Below the pieces are notes generated by a model. The model had not been told where the DNA came from. It ran no database searches and was given only the letters and a program-made list of their open reading frames with translations. Source: Rana temporaria (Eukaryota; Chordata; Amphibia; Anura; Ranidae). From it: a DNA stretch of 64,000 bases. The DNA lies in NCBI RefSeq assembly GCF_905171775.1, contig NC_053489.1, positions 248,121,231 through 248,185,230 on the forward strand. The letters run 5' to 3'. Every line of letters starts with the position of its first letter. Position 1 is the first letter of the stretch. Below are positions 10,606 to 21,927 of the stretch, one piece after another. Position numbers and translations under genes: made by a program.

Positions 10606-12050
10606 TATACGGAAATAATACAGGCACATTGTGTGCAGATATAAGTATAAGTAAAAATTCAAACTCGAAAATTGGAAAACTCGAATGTGAAGGAGGTGAG
10701 AGATGAACCCCATAATTTCCAACTGTCCCTGATTCCTAAGGGACTGTCCCTGATTTGGAGCAATGTCCCTCTGTCCCTCTGTCCCTCTTTCCTCCTCATT
10801 TGTCCCTCATTTTGGTCTGATCTATAGAGTTGTATATAAAATGCACGTTTTATCTTTCAAAAAGTGTTTCCCAGTGCTAATTCTTTCATCCAATTTCTAA
10901 ATTGCTGCATTTGTGAATTTTAAAAGCCAGTATAGAGGAATAGTAGTGGGAAAAAGACAGCACCCCTGGGTTTAATTTATCATTTTTTGTGTAAAAATCT
11001 CCTTTAAGGGGGTGTATCCTATGCTTAAATACATTTACTAATACGTGTCCCTCATTGCCCTCTCAAAAGGTTAGGAGGTATGGAAACTGTATATAGTGAC
11101 CTGGATTTGGGTAAGCATTTTAAAAATGATTTACCATCAAATGTTAAAGTAGGTAGAATGAGGGTTTAAAAGAAAAAAAAAGAAGAAGAATGGGGCCAAA
11201 AAAGAGGAAAAACTGGTGATAATTTAAATAATTTATCAATAATATGTCTCCTTTGTGTCCTAGTTCCTGCATTGTTCACGTATTATTAGTTGTAAAGGGA
11301 AAGTTACCAAACATTAAAAGTGTTACAAGTACAGTATCCAAACTGTATATTTCTTTGTGTCTTCTGAATCTAAAATATATACAATGCTTGGATTGTCTGT
11401 GGTTATATGAAATGTATAAGCTATTTTCTAAACAAATATGCTTGACTAGTATGTTGGTGTAAAAGACGTTTTGGAAGTTAAAAAAAGACATTATTACAAC
11501 AATTATATTAATGTCTGTGCCAGCTGTAACTGCAAACACAGAAAACCTTACAGAGCGTCAATGTGCTATAAAAAGGATTTAGCACAAAGCTAGATCCTGT
11601 ATGATGAAATGAACAATAGCGACATCTAGTGCCTGCACTATGGAATAACCCTATAATAGGCAACCAGGTGGCAACACTGATTTATCAGATCTAAGAATGA
11701 AATGACCTAACGTGGGTGGTCTCCAGGTTACAAAATCTGTAGCCATTAGAGAGGATGTTATTCCTAGCACATTACGACAGACTTACCTGTGGCGTGCTGT
11801 CTCCGCTACCAAGGCTTCCACCTTCACCTAGTCTTCCTTCCAGGTTCACAGGCTCCGGCTGTTTGAATGGCCGAGCTGCGATGATGTCGCTCCTGCGCAT
11901 GCGCATGGGAATCATGATCGTGGCACAATGCTCTGGATTGCAGAGTTTACTAACGTTTTAATAATACTAATCCCATCGTTGCATTTTACATTGAAAACAG
12001 TATTAAGCCCAAAAGCAAACATTTGTTATATTGCAGCTTACCAATTCTCA
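10606..12050. other. Non-coding sequence shared by both duplication copies
   Basis: The interval is AT-rich, with low-complexity stretches (TGTCCCTC repeats near 10730-10805, A/G-rich at 11170-11210). No gene was recognised; short reading frames in it are not conserved in copy B (48466-50750). The empty TTAA site for the insertion present in B is at about 11119-11122 (CATTTTAAAAATG). Confidence 0.5.
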
Positions 12051-12051
12051 T

Positions 12052-13133
12052 GCCTCGTACACACACTGGGCTAGATTCACGTACCTGCACTTGTTCTTAC
12101 GGCGGCGCAGCGTATCGTATTTACGCTACGCCCCCGTAACTTACAGGAGCAAGTGCAGTATTCACAAAGCACTTGCTCCGTAAGTTGCGGCGGCGTAGCG
12201 TAAATGGGGCCGGCGTAAGCGCGCGTAATTCAAATGTGGAAGGGGGGCGTGTTTTATGTAAATCTATGATGACCTGACGTGATTGACGTTTTGTTCAAAT
12301 GTGGAAGGGGGCGTGTTTTATGTAAATCTATGATGACCTGACGTGATGCGCCGTCCGTGTACATATCCCAGTGTGCATTGCTCCCAAGTACGCCGCAACG
12401 ACGTATTGGTTTCGACGTGAACGTAAATTACGTCCAGCCCTATTCGCGAACGACTTACGCAAACGACGTAAAAAATTCAAATTTCAAAGCGGGTACGACG
12501 TCCATACTTAACATTGGCTGCGCCTCCTAATAGCAGGAACAACCTTACACCGAAAAAGCCTAACGTAAACGACGTAAATAAATTGCGCCGGCCGTACGTA
12601 CATTTGAGAATCGGCGTATCTAGGTAATTTGCATATTCTCCACCGAAAACAACGGAAACGCCCCTAGCGGCCAACGTAATATTGCACACAATTATACGCC
12701 GCTGCATTCAAGTTACGTCGGCGGAGGAAGCCTATTTTTTGAGCGTAGTGATAAGCCGGCGCAGATTTGAAATTACGGCGGCGTATCTGGAGATATGCCG
12801 CCGTAATAGCTACCTGAATCTAGCCCAATCAGTTTTCCTGTGAAAACTGCCATGTTTCCCGACAGGAAAACTGCGAGCAAAAAAATGAGAACTTGTTCTC
12901 TTTTTTCCCGTCACGATTCTCTACGTTTTTTTGCTCGGCAGATTTCCTATGGGAAACACTGCAGTGGAGCATACACTCAGCCGGTTTTCCCAACCAAGGC
13001 TCTCAGGCAGTTTTGTGTCTGGAAAACTGGACGTGTGTACACGGGGAAAAGCAACCGAGCAGGTTCTCCGTCCTCCCCTCGGTTTTCCCGGTGGACTTTT
13101 GACCGCTGGGAAAACTGATCGTGTGTAAAAGGC
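12052..13133. mobile_element. Harbinger-type MITE interrupted by a second MITE (copy A)
   Basis: Left end TGCCTCGTACACAC and right end CTGATCGTGTGTAAAAGGCA are inverted repeats of each other and match the uninterrupted copy B at 50752-51073. The interior contains GGTTTTCC/GGAAAAC repeats on both strands. The left end is separated from the body by an insertion at 12068-12826. Confidence 0.75.
12068..12826. mobile_element. GGGCTAGATTC-type MITE inserted in copy A
   Basis: Terminal inverted repeats TGGGCTAGATTCACGTAC and GTACCTGAATCTAGCCCA-like (right: CTACCTGAATCTAGCCCA). The interior is GC-rich with TACGGCGGCGTA-type palindromes and a direct repeat of GTGTTTTATGTAAATCTATG near 12250 and 12310. 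It is absent from the otherwise identical position in copy B. Same family as the elements at 26191, 27817, 30898, 35757 and 38634. Confidence 0.8.
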
Positions 13134-13518
13134 ATTAGATGTGATGGCCATACAAACAATACATGCTAATCTCCAAATGGATGAGACAGCAACCCCATGG
13201 ACAGTGAATTTTATAACCAGTGAAGCCTATGGCGAGTGATATCAGACGACTGACAGTGGCTCGGAGGCTTGGATTTACAAATGAATCGTATGTTTGGCAG
13301 GAGGAAGTTACAAATGTACCAAGCCTGAGCCGAATGATGTCGGAACATGAGCAACAATAATTTAGAGGCAGTTTTTTTCCCCAAAAGTGATGCAGGATAG
13401 GAAGCATAATGAATTGCAAGATTGCACAACATACGAAAAGGTTTGAATACTACCCACGACAGTAAGCGGGAACTTCCAACGAAGACCATGAATGGAGAAG
13501 CCGCAATGCGCTTGCGAT

Positions 13519-13690
13519 GTCGAATGCGATTGAATGCACAGACTCACGGACATGAGGTGAGCTGGGAAGAGTCGGTCCAGTGACGTGTAGTACCGCACAC
13601 TGAACTGACGAAGAGCATGTGTGAGTGGGCTGCTTAAATACCCTCCGGGCTCCTCCCATAAACTCAGGCCACCATACTGGCCTTCTTATT
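13519..13690. repeat. DIRS-like terminal fragment
   Basis: The sequence from CGAATGCGATTGAATGC through GAGCATGTGTGAGTGGGCTG to CCATACTGGCCTTCTTATTT is shared with 51680-51832, next to the DIRS remnant. 13148-13518 is unique with no recognised gene. Confidence 0.5.
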
Positions 13691-13874
13691 TATGGTTTGA
13701 GAGTTTAACACCACTATGGGGCAAATATAAGAATATTACTTTTATATTTCACTTTTCATGATCAATGTATTCAAGCAAAGTTATTTTTCTGTTTTGTGAA
13801 GGGCATTTTTTTTTGTTAAACACCATTGAGCACCCATAAAAGATGATGCTAGCATCAGAAGCCAAGCCATCATG

Positions 13875-13950
<76 letters not shown>

Positions 13951-13951
13951 A
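13875..13951. repeat. (TA)n microsatellite followed by a T-run
   Basis: About 30 TA dinucleotides, then ~17 T. Apparent reading frames of repeated Ile-Tyr here are artefacts. Confidence 0.95.
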
Positions 13952-14218
13952 ATTGGTTAGCTTTAAGGAGAAGTATGGCCAAAGCTTTTTTGGCCATACA
14001 TATAAGGATTACAGGAGTACAGTTCGTTCTGGAATCCTGTGACCCGTTTTCACTGCAGAGATATGGGAGAGTGCCGTCTGCCAGGGGAACAGAAGCTCAG
14101 GTAAACCTTACAGTATGTAATTGTCGATGCAGAAAGCAAAAGTAAGCATGTTACACAGCAGGAGCCCCAGAAAGTAAACCCCTAATGATACTCCATGAAT
14201 CTGTGTGAAGGGACAGAT

Positions 14219-14572
14219 GGACCGTTTTCATCGGACAAACCGATCGTGTGTACAGGGCTCCATCGGTTTGTTTTCCCACGTGAATTTTTTTTTCCTATGG
14301 TTAAAAAAACGATAGAAAAAAATGATCGTCTGTGTGGAAGTCCATCGGTCAAAACTCCACGCATGCTCAGAATCAATTTGACGCATGCTCGGAAGCATTG
14401 AACTTAATTTTTCTCAGCACGTCGTAGTGTTTTACCTCACCGCTTTTGGACACGGTCGGATTTTTGACCAATGGTGTGTAGGCAAAACTGATGAAAGTCA
14501 GCTTCATTGGATATCCGACAAAAAAATCCATCGGATTAGATTCCATCAGATATCCGATCGTGTGTACAGGGC
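14219..14572. repeat. Harbinger-type MITE remnant
   Basis: It contains ACCGATCGTGTGTACAGGGC at about 14239-14258 and ends in TATCCGATCGTGTGTACAGG then GC at 14572, followed by TTTA. CCATCGG/CCGATGG and TCGGACA motifs recur inside. The left terminus is not clearly preserved. Confidence 0.55.
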
Positions 14573-14577
14573 TTTAC

Positions 14578-15228
14578 TGTCAGGAAAGGTTTCACCTGTT
14601 GGTGGCACTGTCGGTCCTGTGGATCGTAGTACTTGTGTCCACCAGCAGGTGTCTCCTAACAGTCGGGAGTTGTCATGAAAGGTTTTGCCTGCTGGTGGCA
14701 CTGTTAGATCCTTGGGCCATAGTACCAATGTCCACCAGTGGGTGTCTCCTGGCAGTGTGGAGCAGACATCACCTCCTATGATCAGGCATCACCTGAGGAT
14801 GATTACAGGTGTATGTATAAATACACGGCAAGCATTCACATGCTTGCCTTGGTACCTTCCTTGTGCCCTGATCCGTACCTGCTACCTGTGAACCTGATTC
14901 TGATCCTGTCCCTTATGTTATCTTGTATCCCTGCCCTGCAGCCTGATCCCGTCCACCTTCTCCCTGTCCTGTCCTGTTCCTTGCCCCATCTGCTGATCTC
15001 CTGTGAATGAGCCTGGCCTGGCTACGTATATGATTCCAGTATTCTCAATCTACTGCATATAGTTATTTGTTATTTGTGGGTCACTGTTGGGTTTGTTGTC
15101 ACTGTTTGGAATTGGAGGTGTTTGTGTATTTATATATCACTAATCTTAATAAACGTAAATATTCACTTTACATACGTCTGGTTTCCTCTGTGCAGTCCAC
15201 ATGGTTCTGGCCACACCTGTATATGACA
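14578..15228 (+). mobile_element. Solo LTR-like element
   Basis: The element begins TGTCAGG and ends TATATGACA, i.e. TG...CA termini with short inverted repeats (TGTCA/TGACA). Flanks are TTTAC (14573-14577) and CTTAC (15229-15233), four of five identical, consistent with a 5-bp target duplication. Inside are two ~95-bp direct repeats (GGTGGCACTGT units near 14600 and 14694), a TATAAATA box at about 14816 and AATAAA near 15150. No internal retrotransposon region is adjacent, so this is probably a solo LTR (Gypsy-like by appearance; superfamily uncertain). Confidence 0.65.
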
Positions 15229-15233
15229 CTTAC

Positions 15234-15648
15234 ACTTACACATTAGTGTGTTTACAACCACTGGTTTCCAGATTGTCCTGCACTAAATCCCTGAACATCC
15301 AGTCAGGGATTGTGAACTCAGAACTTGCATGTTTGCACACGCAGCATCCTAACATTGGCTTGTCTCTCACCTGAGAGCATGGGCAAAAGCTGTCCTACAT
15401 AGGACCTTGCAAGGCTACAGAGCAACCCAACAACAGAAAACTTGGGACAGGGATCTTTGGACAAGGTCATTTAAGAAAACAGTCAAGCTTTTAAAGTAGA
15501 TAAAGCAGCAGATAGGGTAGGTTCTAAACTAAGCTGCTGTCATTTCTATAATTTTAGGGTTTAATACCACTTTAAATTTGAAAGTGAACCTGGTACCAGA
15601 TACACAGTATATATTTTTCATGCTAAGTGGAATATGCTCAGTAATATA
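15234..15648. other. Intergenic sequence without recognised feature
   Basis: No conserved coding frame or repeat recognised between the solo LTR and the Tc1 nest. Confidence 0.5.
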
Positions 15649-15899
15649 CAGTATCTCACAAAAGTGAGTACACCCCTCACATTTTTGTAAATATTTTATT
15701 CTATCTTTTCATGTGACAACACTGAAGAAATGACACTTTGCTACAATGTAAAGTAGTCAGTGTACAGCTTGTATAACAGTGTAAATTTGCTGTCCACTCA
15801 AAATAACTCAACACACAGCCATTAATGTCTAAACCGCTGGCAACAAAAGTGAGTACACCCCTAAGTGAAAATGTCCAAATTGGGCCATAAGTGTCATTA

Positions 15900-17990
15900 T
15901 TTTGTGTGGCCACCATTATTTTCCAGCACTGCCTTAACACTCTTGGGCATGAAGTTCACCAGAGCTTCACAGGTTGCTACTGGTGTCCTCTTCCACTACT
16001 CTGTGACAACATCACAGAGCTGGTGGATTTTAGAGACCTTGCGCTCCCCCACCTTCTGTTTGAGGATGTCCCACAGATGCTCAATAGGGTTTAGGACTGG
16101 AGACAGGCTTAGCCAGTCCATCACCTTACCCTCAGCTTCTTTAGCAAGGCAGTGGTCGTCTTAGAGGTGTGTTTGGGATCGTTATCATGTTGGAATACTG
16201 CCCTGCAGCCCAGTCTCCGAAGGGAGGGGATCATGCTCTCGTTCAATATGTCACAGTTGGCAATCATGGTTCCCTCAAATGAACTGTAGCTCCCCAGTGC
16301 TGGCAGCACTCATGCAGCCCCAGCCTATGACTTCCCACCACCAACCTTGACTGTAATCAAGACACACTTGGCTTTGTAAGAAAAATAATAATATTGTGCT
16401 AATTGTATAAAAGTCTGTATATGTGACCAAATGAATTATTTCAAAGAAAGTCCACATATTACAGTGAATCTACCATCAGCTGTAGAGTCTGCTTACCAGC
16501 TCCAGTTGACCCCTTATGACAGGGGGTCAGTGAATGCCTATGGCTTAAAACCCAGCTAGGGCCTTTCTTCACATCACAGGGTCACTCCACTTCTCCCGAT
16601 GGTACTCAAGGGATTGAATGGGAATAAGACCCCGGAAAGAAACCAAAGGTTTCAGATAGTGTAAAATCCTTAGGTTTATTAAATGAAAGTTCTCTCTCAC
16701 AGCAATAAAAAGCCTGAAGTTTGGCATGCCGCCCAGCACATACCAAACAACCGTCCGTCGGGACATGAAAAAAGGTGGTGACGTCAGCATGTCGCTCCGC
16801 CCTACGTGGCGTCCTGGCGCACGGGCAGTGTACTGCATCACCACCTTATCGGATTTGTAACTCGGACAGCTAGGTCCATACATTTTGAAAAGGGAATCTG
16901 ATATATATAGCAGCAAATGTCTTAGTTGGTATGTTATCTAATTTATAAAATCGTATCCCATACCGTTGGTTTGGGAGGGAAAGTACATGGCATTTTAGCT
17001 AACACTTATGTCGCTTTCAAAGATTATATACAGATTTTGGATCTGAACGTGCACTAGTGATTTGAATGGCTGAGGCTCAAAATGAGGCTTGGTTGTTTTT
17101 GCATATAAGGTGGTGACGCAGTACACCGCCGTGCCCCAGGACAATGTCAGTTGCAACGACACGCGCAGGGCGGAGCGATGTGCTGACGTCACCACCTTTT
17201 TCCGTGTCCCGACAGACAGGTTGTTTGGTATGTGCCGGCTGATACGCCAAACTTCAGGCTTTTTATTGCTGTGAGCGAGAAATTCCATTTAATAAACCTA
17301 AGGATTTTACACTATCTGGAGCCAGCTGGTGGTGGATTCACTGTGATTGATGTATGTTGGACTCTATCATGGAATTATTCACTTTAAGTGTAGACTTTCT
17401 TTGAAATAACTAATTTGGTCACATATACAAACTTTTATTTGATTAGCGCAATTTTATTATTTTTCTTATGTTGATTGTGAATTGTGCTGCACAAAATTGC
17501 TGCTTATGTTTTGTTTATAGGGACAGTTGTTATTTAGCGCAGTTTTTTCACTTTTTATACTTGTCCTTGTACTCCTCACCTGGTTGCAGCCACACACGCT
17601 TGCCACCATCTGAACCAAACAAGTTTATTTGGGCTCATCAGACCGCAGAACATGGCTCTAGTCATCCATGTCCTTAGTCTGCTTGTCTTCAGCAAACTGT
17701 TTGATTTCTTTCTTTAGAAGAGGCTTCCTTCTGGAACGACAGCCCTGCAGACGAATTTGATGCAGCGTGGGGCGTATGGTCTGAGCACTGAAAGCCTGAC
17801 CCCCCACCCCTTCAACCTCTGCAGCTACAGGTATGCTGGCAGCACTCATATGTCTATTTCCCAAAGAAAACCTCTGTATATGACGCTGTGCATTCAACTT
17901 CTTTGGTCGACTATGGCGAGACCTGTTCTGAGTGGAACCTGTACCGTTAAAGCGCTGAGACCTTGTAACACTAACAAGTCACATGACACT
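15900..17990 (-). pseudogene. Tc1 transposase pseudogene split by palindromic insertion
   Basis: Read on the minus strand, 17990-17559 holds the N-terminal half (HTH region and the PRRKPLLKK motif), followed by the first catalytic region (SDEPK-like at about 17640). 16372-15900 holds the second half (ELQFI, DNDPKHTSKTTTALLKKL). The foldback element at 16379-17558 lies between them. Several frameshifts are also present. Same family as the transposases at 9400 and 47275. Non-functional. Confidence 0.75.
16379..17558. mobile_element. Palindromic (foldback) element inserted in Tc1 transposase
   Basis: The outer arms pair from AAGAAAAATAATAAT near 16377 with ATTATTTTTCTTA near 17465, and TGTATATGTGACCAAAT with its inverse. 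Inner arms pair over GGTGGTGACGTCAGCA / TGCTGACGTCACCACC and CATACCAAACAACC / GGTTGTTTGGTATG, so most of the ~1.1 kb is self-complementary. Flanking Tc1 sequence ACTTGGCTTTGTA (left) and ACTTGTCCTTGTA (right) is repeated, suggesting a target duplication of 8-13 bp. No coding capacity; superfamily unknown. Confidence 0.7.
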
Positions 17991-18222
17991 GGGAGGTAAA
18001 ATGGCTAATTGGGTCTAATTTGGACATTTTCACTTAGGGTTGTACTCACTTTTGTTGCCTGCGGTTTGGACATTAAAGTGGAGTTCCACCCATAAATATA
18101 ACATTACATCAGTAGTTTTAAAAAAATGTCATTAGTCCTTTAAGAAAAAAAATGTTTTTTTTAGATGCTTTCAAAGTGTTGTTGCTAGGCAGAATAGTTA
18201 ATCTTCCCTCTTCCTGCACCTA

Positions 18223-19829
18223 CAGTGAGGAAAATAAGTATTTGAACACCCTGCTATTTTGCAAGTTCTCCCACTTGGAAATCATGGAGGGGTCTGAAAT
18301 TGTTATCGTAGGTGCATGTCCACTGTGAGAGACATAATCAAAAAAAAAAAATCCAGAAATCACAATGTATGATTTTTTTAACTATTTATTTGTATGATAC
18401 AGCTGCAAATAAGTATTTGAACACCTGAGAAAATCAATGTTAATATTTGGTACAGTAGCCTTTGTTTGCAATTACAGAGGTCAAACATTTCTTGTAGTTT
18501 TTCACCAGGTTTGCACACACTGGAGGAGGGATTTTGGCCCACTCCTCCACACAGATCTTCTATAGATCAGTCAGGTTTCTGGGCTGTCGCTGAGAAACAC
18601 AGAGTTTGAGCTCCCTCCAAAGATTCTCTATTGGGTTTAGGTCTGGAGACTGGCTAGGCCACGCCAGAACCTTGATATGCTTCTTACAGAGCCACTCCTT
18701 GGTTATCCTGGCTGTGTGCTTCGGGTCATTGTCATGTTGGAAGACCCAGCCTCGACCCATCTTCAAAGCTCTAACTGAGGAAAGGAGGTTGTTGCCCAAA
18801 ATCTCGCAATACATGGCCCCGGTCATCCTCTCCTTAATACAGTGCAGTCGCCCTGTCCCATGTGCAGAAAAACACCCCCAAAGCATGATGCTACCACCCC
18901 CATGCTTCACAGTAGGGATGGTGTTCTTGGGATGGTACTCATCATTCTTCTTCCTCCAAACACGGTTAGTGGAATTATGACCAAAAAGTTATATTTTGGT
19001 CTCATCTGACCACATGACTTTCTCCCATGACTCCTCTGGATCATCCAAATGGTCATTGGCAAACTTAAGACGGGCCTTGACATGTGCTGGTTTAAGCAGG
19101 GGAACCTTCCGTGCCATGCATGATTTCAAACCATGACGTCTTAGTGTATTACCAACAGTAACCTTGGAAACGGTGGTCCCAGCTCTTTTCAGGTCATTGA
19201 CCAGCTCCTCCCGTGTAGTCCTGGGCTGATTTCTCACCTTTCTTAGGATCATTGAGACCCCGCGAGGTGAGATTTTGCATGGAACCCCAGTCCGAGGGAG
19301 ATTGACAGTCATGTTTAGCTTCTTCCATTTTCTAATGATTGCTCCAACAGTGGACCTTTTTTTCACCAAGCTGCTTGGCAATTTCCCCGTAGCCCTTTCC
19401 AGCCTTGTAGAGGTGTACAATTTTGTCTCTAGTGTCTTTGGACAGCTCTTTGGTCTTGGCCATGTTAGTAGTTGGATTCTTACTGATTGTATGGGGTGGA
19501 CAGGTGTCTTTATGCAGCTAATGACCTCAAACAGGTGCATCTAATTTAGGATAATAAATGGAGTGGAGGTGGACATTTTAAAGGCAGACTAACAGGTCTT
19601 TGAGGGTCAGAATTCTAGCTGATAGACAGGTGTTCAAATACTTATTTGCAGCTGTATCATACAAATAAATAGTTAAAAAATCATAAATTGTGATTTCTGG
19701 ATTTTTTTTTTTGATTATGTCTCTCACAGTGGACATGCACCTACGATGACAATTTCAGACCCCTCCATGATTTCCAAGTGGGAGAACTTGCAAAATAGCA
19801 GGGTGTTCAAATACTTATTTTCCTCACTG
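18223..19829 (-). mobile_element. Complete Tc1 transposon (1607 bp), nested
   Basis: Long terminal inverted repeats of about 200 bp: CAGTGAGGAAAATAAGTATT at the left end and the inverse, AATACTTATTTTCCTCACTG, at the right end. TA flanks both ends (18221-18222, 19830-19831). Each terminal repeat carries an inner copy of the outer motif (AAATAAGTATTTGAACACC), as in IR/DR-type Tc1 elements. Confidence 0.92.
18440..19463 (-). pseudogene. Tc1 transposase pseudogene (few lesions)
   Basis: From ATG 19463 the minus strand encodes a Tc1 transposase. A frameshift lies in the N-terminal region (about 19360-19380). The next frame carries PRTGVPCKISPRGV, LRRHGLKSCMARKVPLL and the first catalytic Asp in WSDETKI. 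A nonsense codon follows (TAA near 18990), then the same frame resumes to HGGGSIMLWGCFSAHGTG, DNDPKHTA (second Asp) and SPDLNPIENLWRELK (Glu; DD34E spacing). A further TAG near 18560 cuts the last ~40 residues, which are otherwise readable to about 18440. Recently inactivated relative to the other Tc1 copies, judging by the few lesions. Confidence 0.88.
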
Positions 19830-20390
19830 TAGGTGCTTAACCTACACCGCACAGACTCCTGGGAATGTAGTGGGTATAACTTTCCAGGAGTCTGTGCACT
19901 CCCCAGTCTCGAAGAATCATGTGACTTGGACAGTACAGGTGCTGAAACCTGATCTGAAACCTATTACACTGCTTGTGCAGCACTCAGCATGTGCGAGATC
20001 TGCAAGGCTGAAATCCAGGAAGTCATACAGTCTGGCTTCATGATGCCCACACTTAAGATGGCCCCAGTCAATTTCTATTTTATAAAGTGTCTAAATGCTG
20101 TACCAACCTAACAAAACGGACCTTAGTTTACAGACTAACTTTACTAGAATACATTAAGCTTGTGTATTACAGGGGTATTTATATTTAAAAAGTGAAATTG
20201 TGGCCGGAAATCCGCTGTAATGGCTGCGTGTTGAGGTATTTTGAGGGGACAGCAAATTTACACTGTTATACAAGCTGTACACTCACTACTTTACATTGTG
20301 GTGTAATTTCTTCAGTGTTATCACATGAAAAGATATAATAAAATATTTACAAAAATGTGAGGGGTGTACTCACTTTTGTGAGATACTGTA

Positions 20391-20915
20391 CTTTCAGGTA
20401 TGTATTACCTCTCACAGAGGTTACAGTACTTCCCCTGACAATGCTGTTATCTTCTTTTTTTTCCCAGGACAGAACCATCTTTGCTTATGCACTATATAGG
20501 GTCTTGGGACTATCAATGGACAGGCTGTTGGTTGTGGACTGTTTAATGCACTTGTGACTCCCAGGCAGAGAATCATGACATAAAATGTATGCTGCACAGC
20601 CTAGGCACCATTCAGGGATGGCTGTGTACATGAAGCCTAAAACCACCAACAAGGAGCAAAGAAAGAGAGTTTCGCATTTCTTGAACTATGCAGAAAGTTT
20701 GGAATGTAATAATATCTTTTATTGGCTAATTTAAGTTTTTAAAGATGCAAGCTTTTGTGATAACTTGGATCCCTTCTTCAGTCTTCATACAAACATTTCC
20801 TGAATTACGAAGAGTGTTCTGGTTTCTCTCAACACCTCCTTACCTCCAAAGTTCTATTGTCAAAATTAGCTACAAATGTCCAGAGGTATACAGAAAGGGA
20901 AACAAAGTCAACATT
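20391..20915. other. Interval with a repeat-like ATCTTTTATTGGCTAA segment
   Basis: 20710-20790 (TATCTTTTATTGGCTAATTT followed by GCAAGCTTTTGTGATAACTT) resembles a widespread vertebrate repeat tail; the rest shows nothing recognisable. Confidence 0.35.
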
Positions 20916-20919
20916 TTAA

Positions 20920-21850
20920 CCACTTAAGGACCAGAAGGATCTGCCCCCTTAATGACTGAGCCGTTTTTTGCGATACGGCACTGCGTCGCTTTAACTGACA
21001 ATTGCACGGTCATGCAATGTTGTTCCCAAAAAAATGTATGTCCTAATTTCCCACAAATAGAGCTTTCTTTTGGTGGTATTTGATCATCTCTGCAGTTTTT
21101 ATTTTTTGCGATATAAACAAAAAAAAGAGCGATAATTTTGAAAAACATACAATATTTTTAACTTTTTGCGATAATAAATATCGCCCCCCCAAAATATTTC
21201 TTCATCAGTTTATGGCAATATTTATTCTTCTACATATTTTTGGTAAAAAAAAATGCAATAAGCTTATATTGATTGGTTTGTGTAAAAGTTATAGCGTCTA
21301 CAAAATAGGGGATAGATTTATGGCATTTTTATTTTTGATTTATTTTTTACTAGTAAGGGCAGAGATCTGCAATTTTTAGTTTGACTGCGACATTGCTGCA
21401 CACAGATCGGACACTTTTGACACTTTTTTGGGACCAGTGACATTTATACAGCGATCAGAGCTAAATATAACCACTGATTACTGTATAAATGTCACGGGCA
21501 GGGAAGGGGTTAACACTAGGGGTGATCAGGGGGTTAAGTGTTCCCTAGGGAGGTGTTTCTAACTGTGGGGGGAGTGTAGTGACTGGAGGAGGAGAGAGAT
21601 TGCTGTTCCTAATTACTAGGAACAGCAGATCTCTCTCTACTCCCCTGTCAGAACGGGGATCTGTTTGTTTACATACACAGATCCCTGTTCTGGCTCTGTG
21701 GAGTGATCGGGGGTGCAGGTCGCGCGCATCAGCTCCAGCGTTGCACGCGTGCCCCCTCCTGCTCTTAAAGCGGCCGATGTACACCTACTGCCATTCGCGC
21801 AGCTGTGCCAACCTGCCACAGTATAATAACAGCGTCTGGTAGACAAGCGG
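20920..21850. mobile_element. TTAA-target non-autonomous element, copy 1
   Basis: Flanks are TTAA (20916-20919) and TTGA (21851-21854, one change). Terminal CCACTTAAGGACC and CAAGCGG. The core GACTGCGTCGCTTTAAC, CTTTCTTTTGGTGGTATTTG and AGTTATAGCGT is shared with 29847-30844 and, inverted, with 48981-49835. No transposase. TTAA targets are used by piggyBac and Kolobok superfamilies; which one applies cannot be decided here. Confidence 0.8.
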
Positions 21851-21927
21851 TTGAAGTTCAGTGCTACCCCTTGAGAAATATTAGAGCCAATACCGTCAGG
21901 GCTGTCAGCACTTCATTTGCAAGAGAT

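Larger units (their letters stand above)
8322..13147. repeat. Large direct duplication, copy A (partner 46300-51086)
   Basis: Collinear, highly similar sequence runs from CACACTCCTAA near 8322 to TTAGATGTGATGG near 13147, matching 46300-51086 in the same orientation. Included are a truncated Tc1, a Harbinger-type MITE inside it, the interval around 11100-12050 and a second MITE. Copy A has 12068-12826 and about 130 bp at 8442-8573 that B lacks; B has the element at 48981-49835 that A lacks. A also has ~24 bp near 11875 missing in B. Confidence 0.85.
18077..20217. mobile_element. MITE with TAA target duplication, carrying a nested Tc1
   Basis: Ends AGTGGAGTTCCACCC and GGCCGGAAATCCGCTG are imperfect inverted repeats flanked by TAA at 18074-18076 and 20218-20220. 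The Tc1 sequence GACATTAATGGCTG, intact at 9208-9220 (ACATCCATTAATGTC reversed), is restored when it is removed. The interior is interrupted by a complete Tc1 at 18223-19829. The TAA target suggests PIF/Harbinger-type mobilisation. Confidence 0.7.
15649..20388 (-). mobile_element. Tc1 transposon enlarged by nested insertions
   Basis: Left terminal repeat CAGTATCTCACAAAAGTGAG at 15649 and its inverse, ending CACTTTTGTGAGATACTG, at 20388; TA lies on both sides (15647-15648, 20389-20390). The Tc1 body is split at 16379-17558 by a palindromic element and at 18077-20217 by a TAA-target MITE which itself contains a second Tc1 at 18223-19829. After removal of the insertions the remaining parts form one Tc1 of usual size. 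Confidence 0.85.

Noticed and set aside
12840..13159. Multiple short frames with shared wording in copies A and B
   Set aside because: They sit in a MITE with inverted repeats; frames occur on both strands and are not preserved as proteins.
13749..14145. Ile-Tyr repeat proteins
   Set aside because: Translation of a (TA)n microsatellite.
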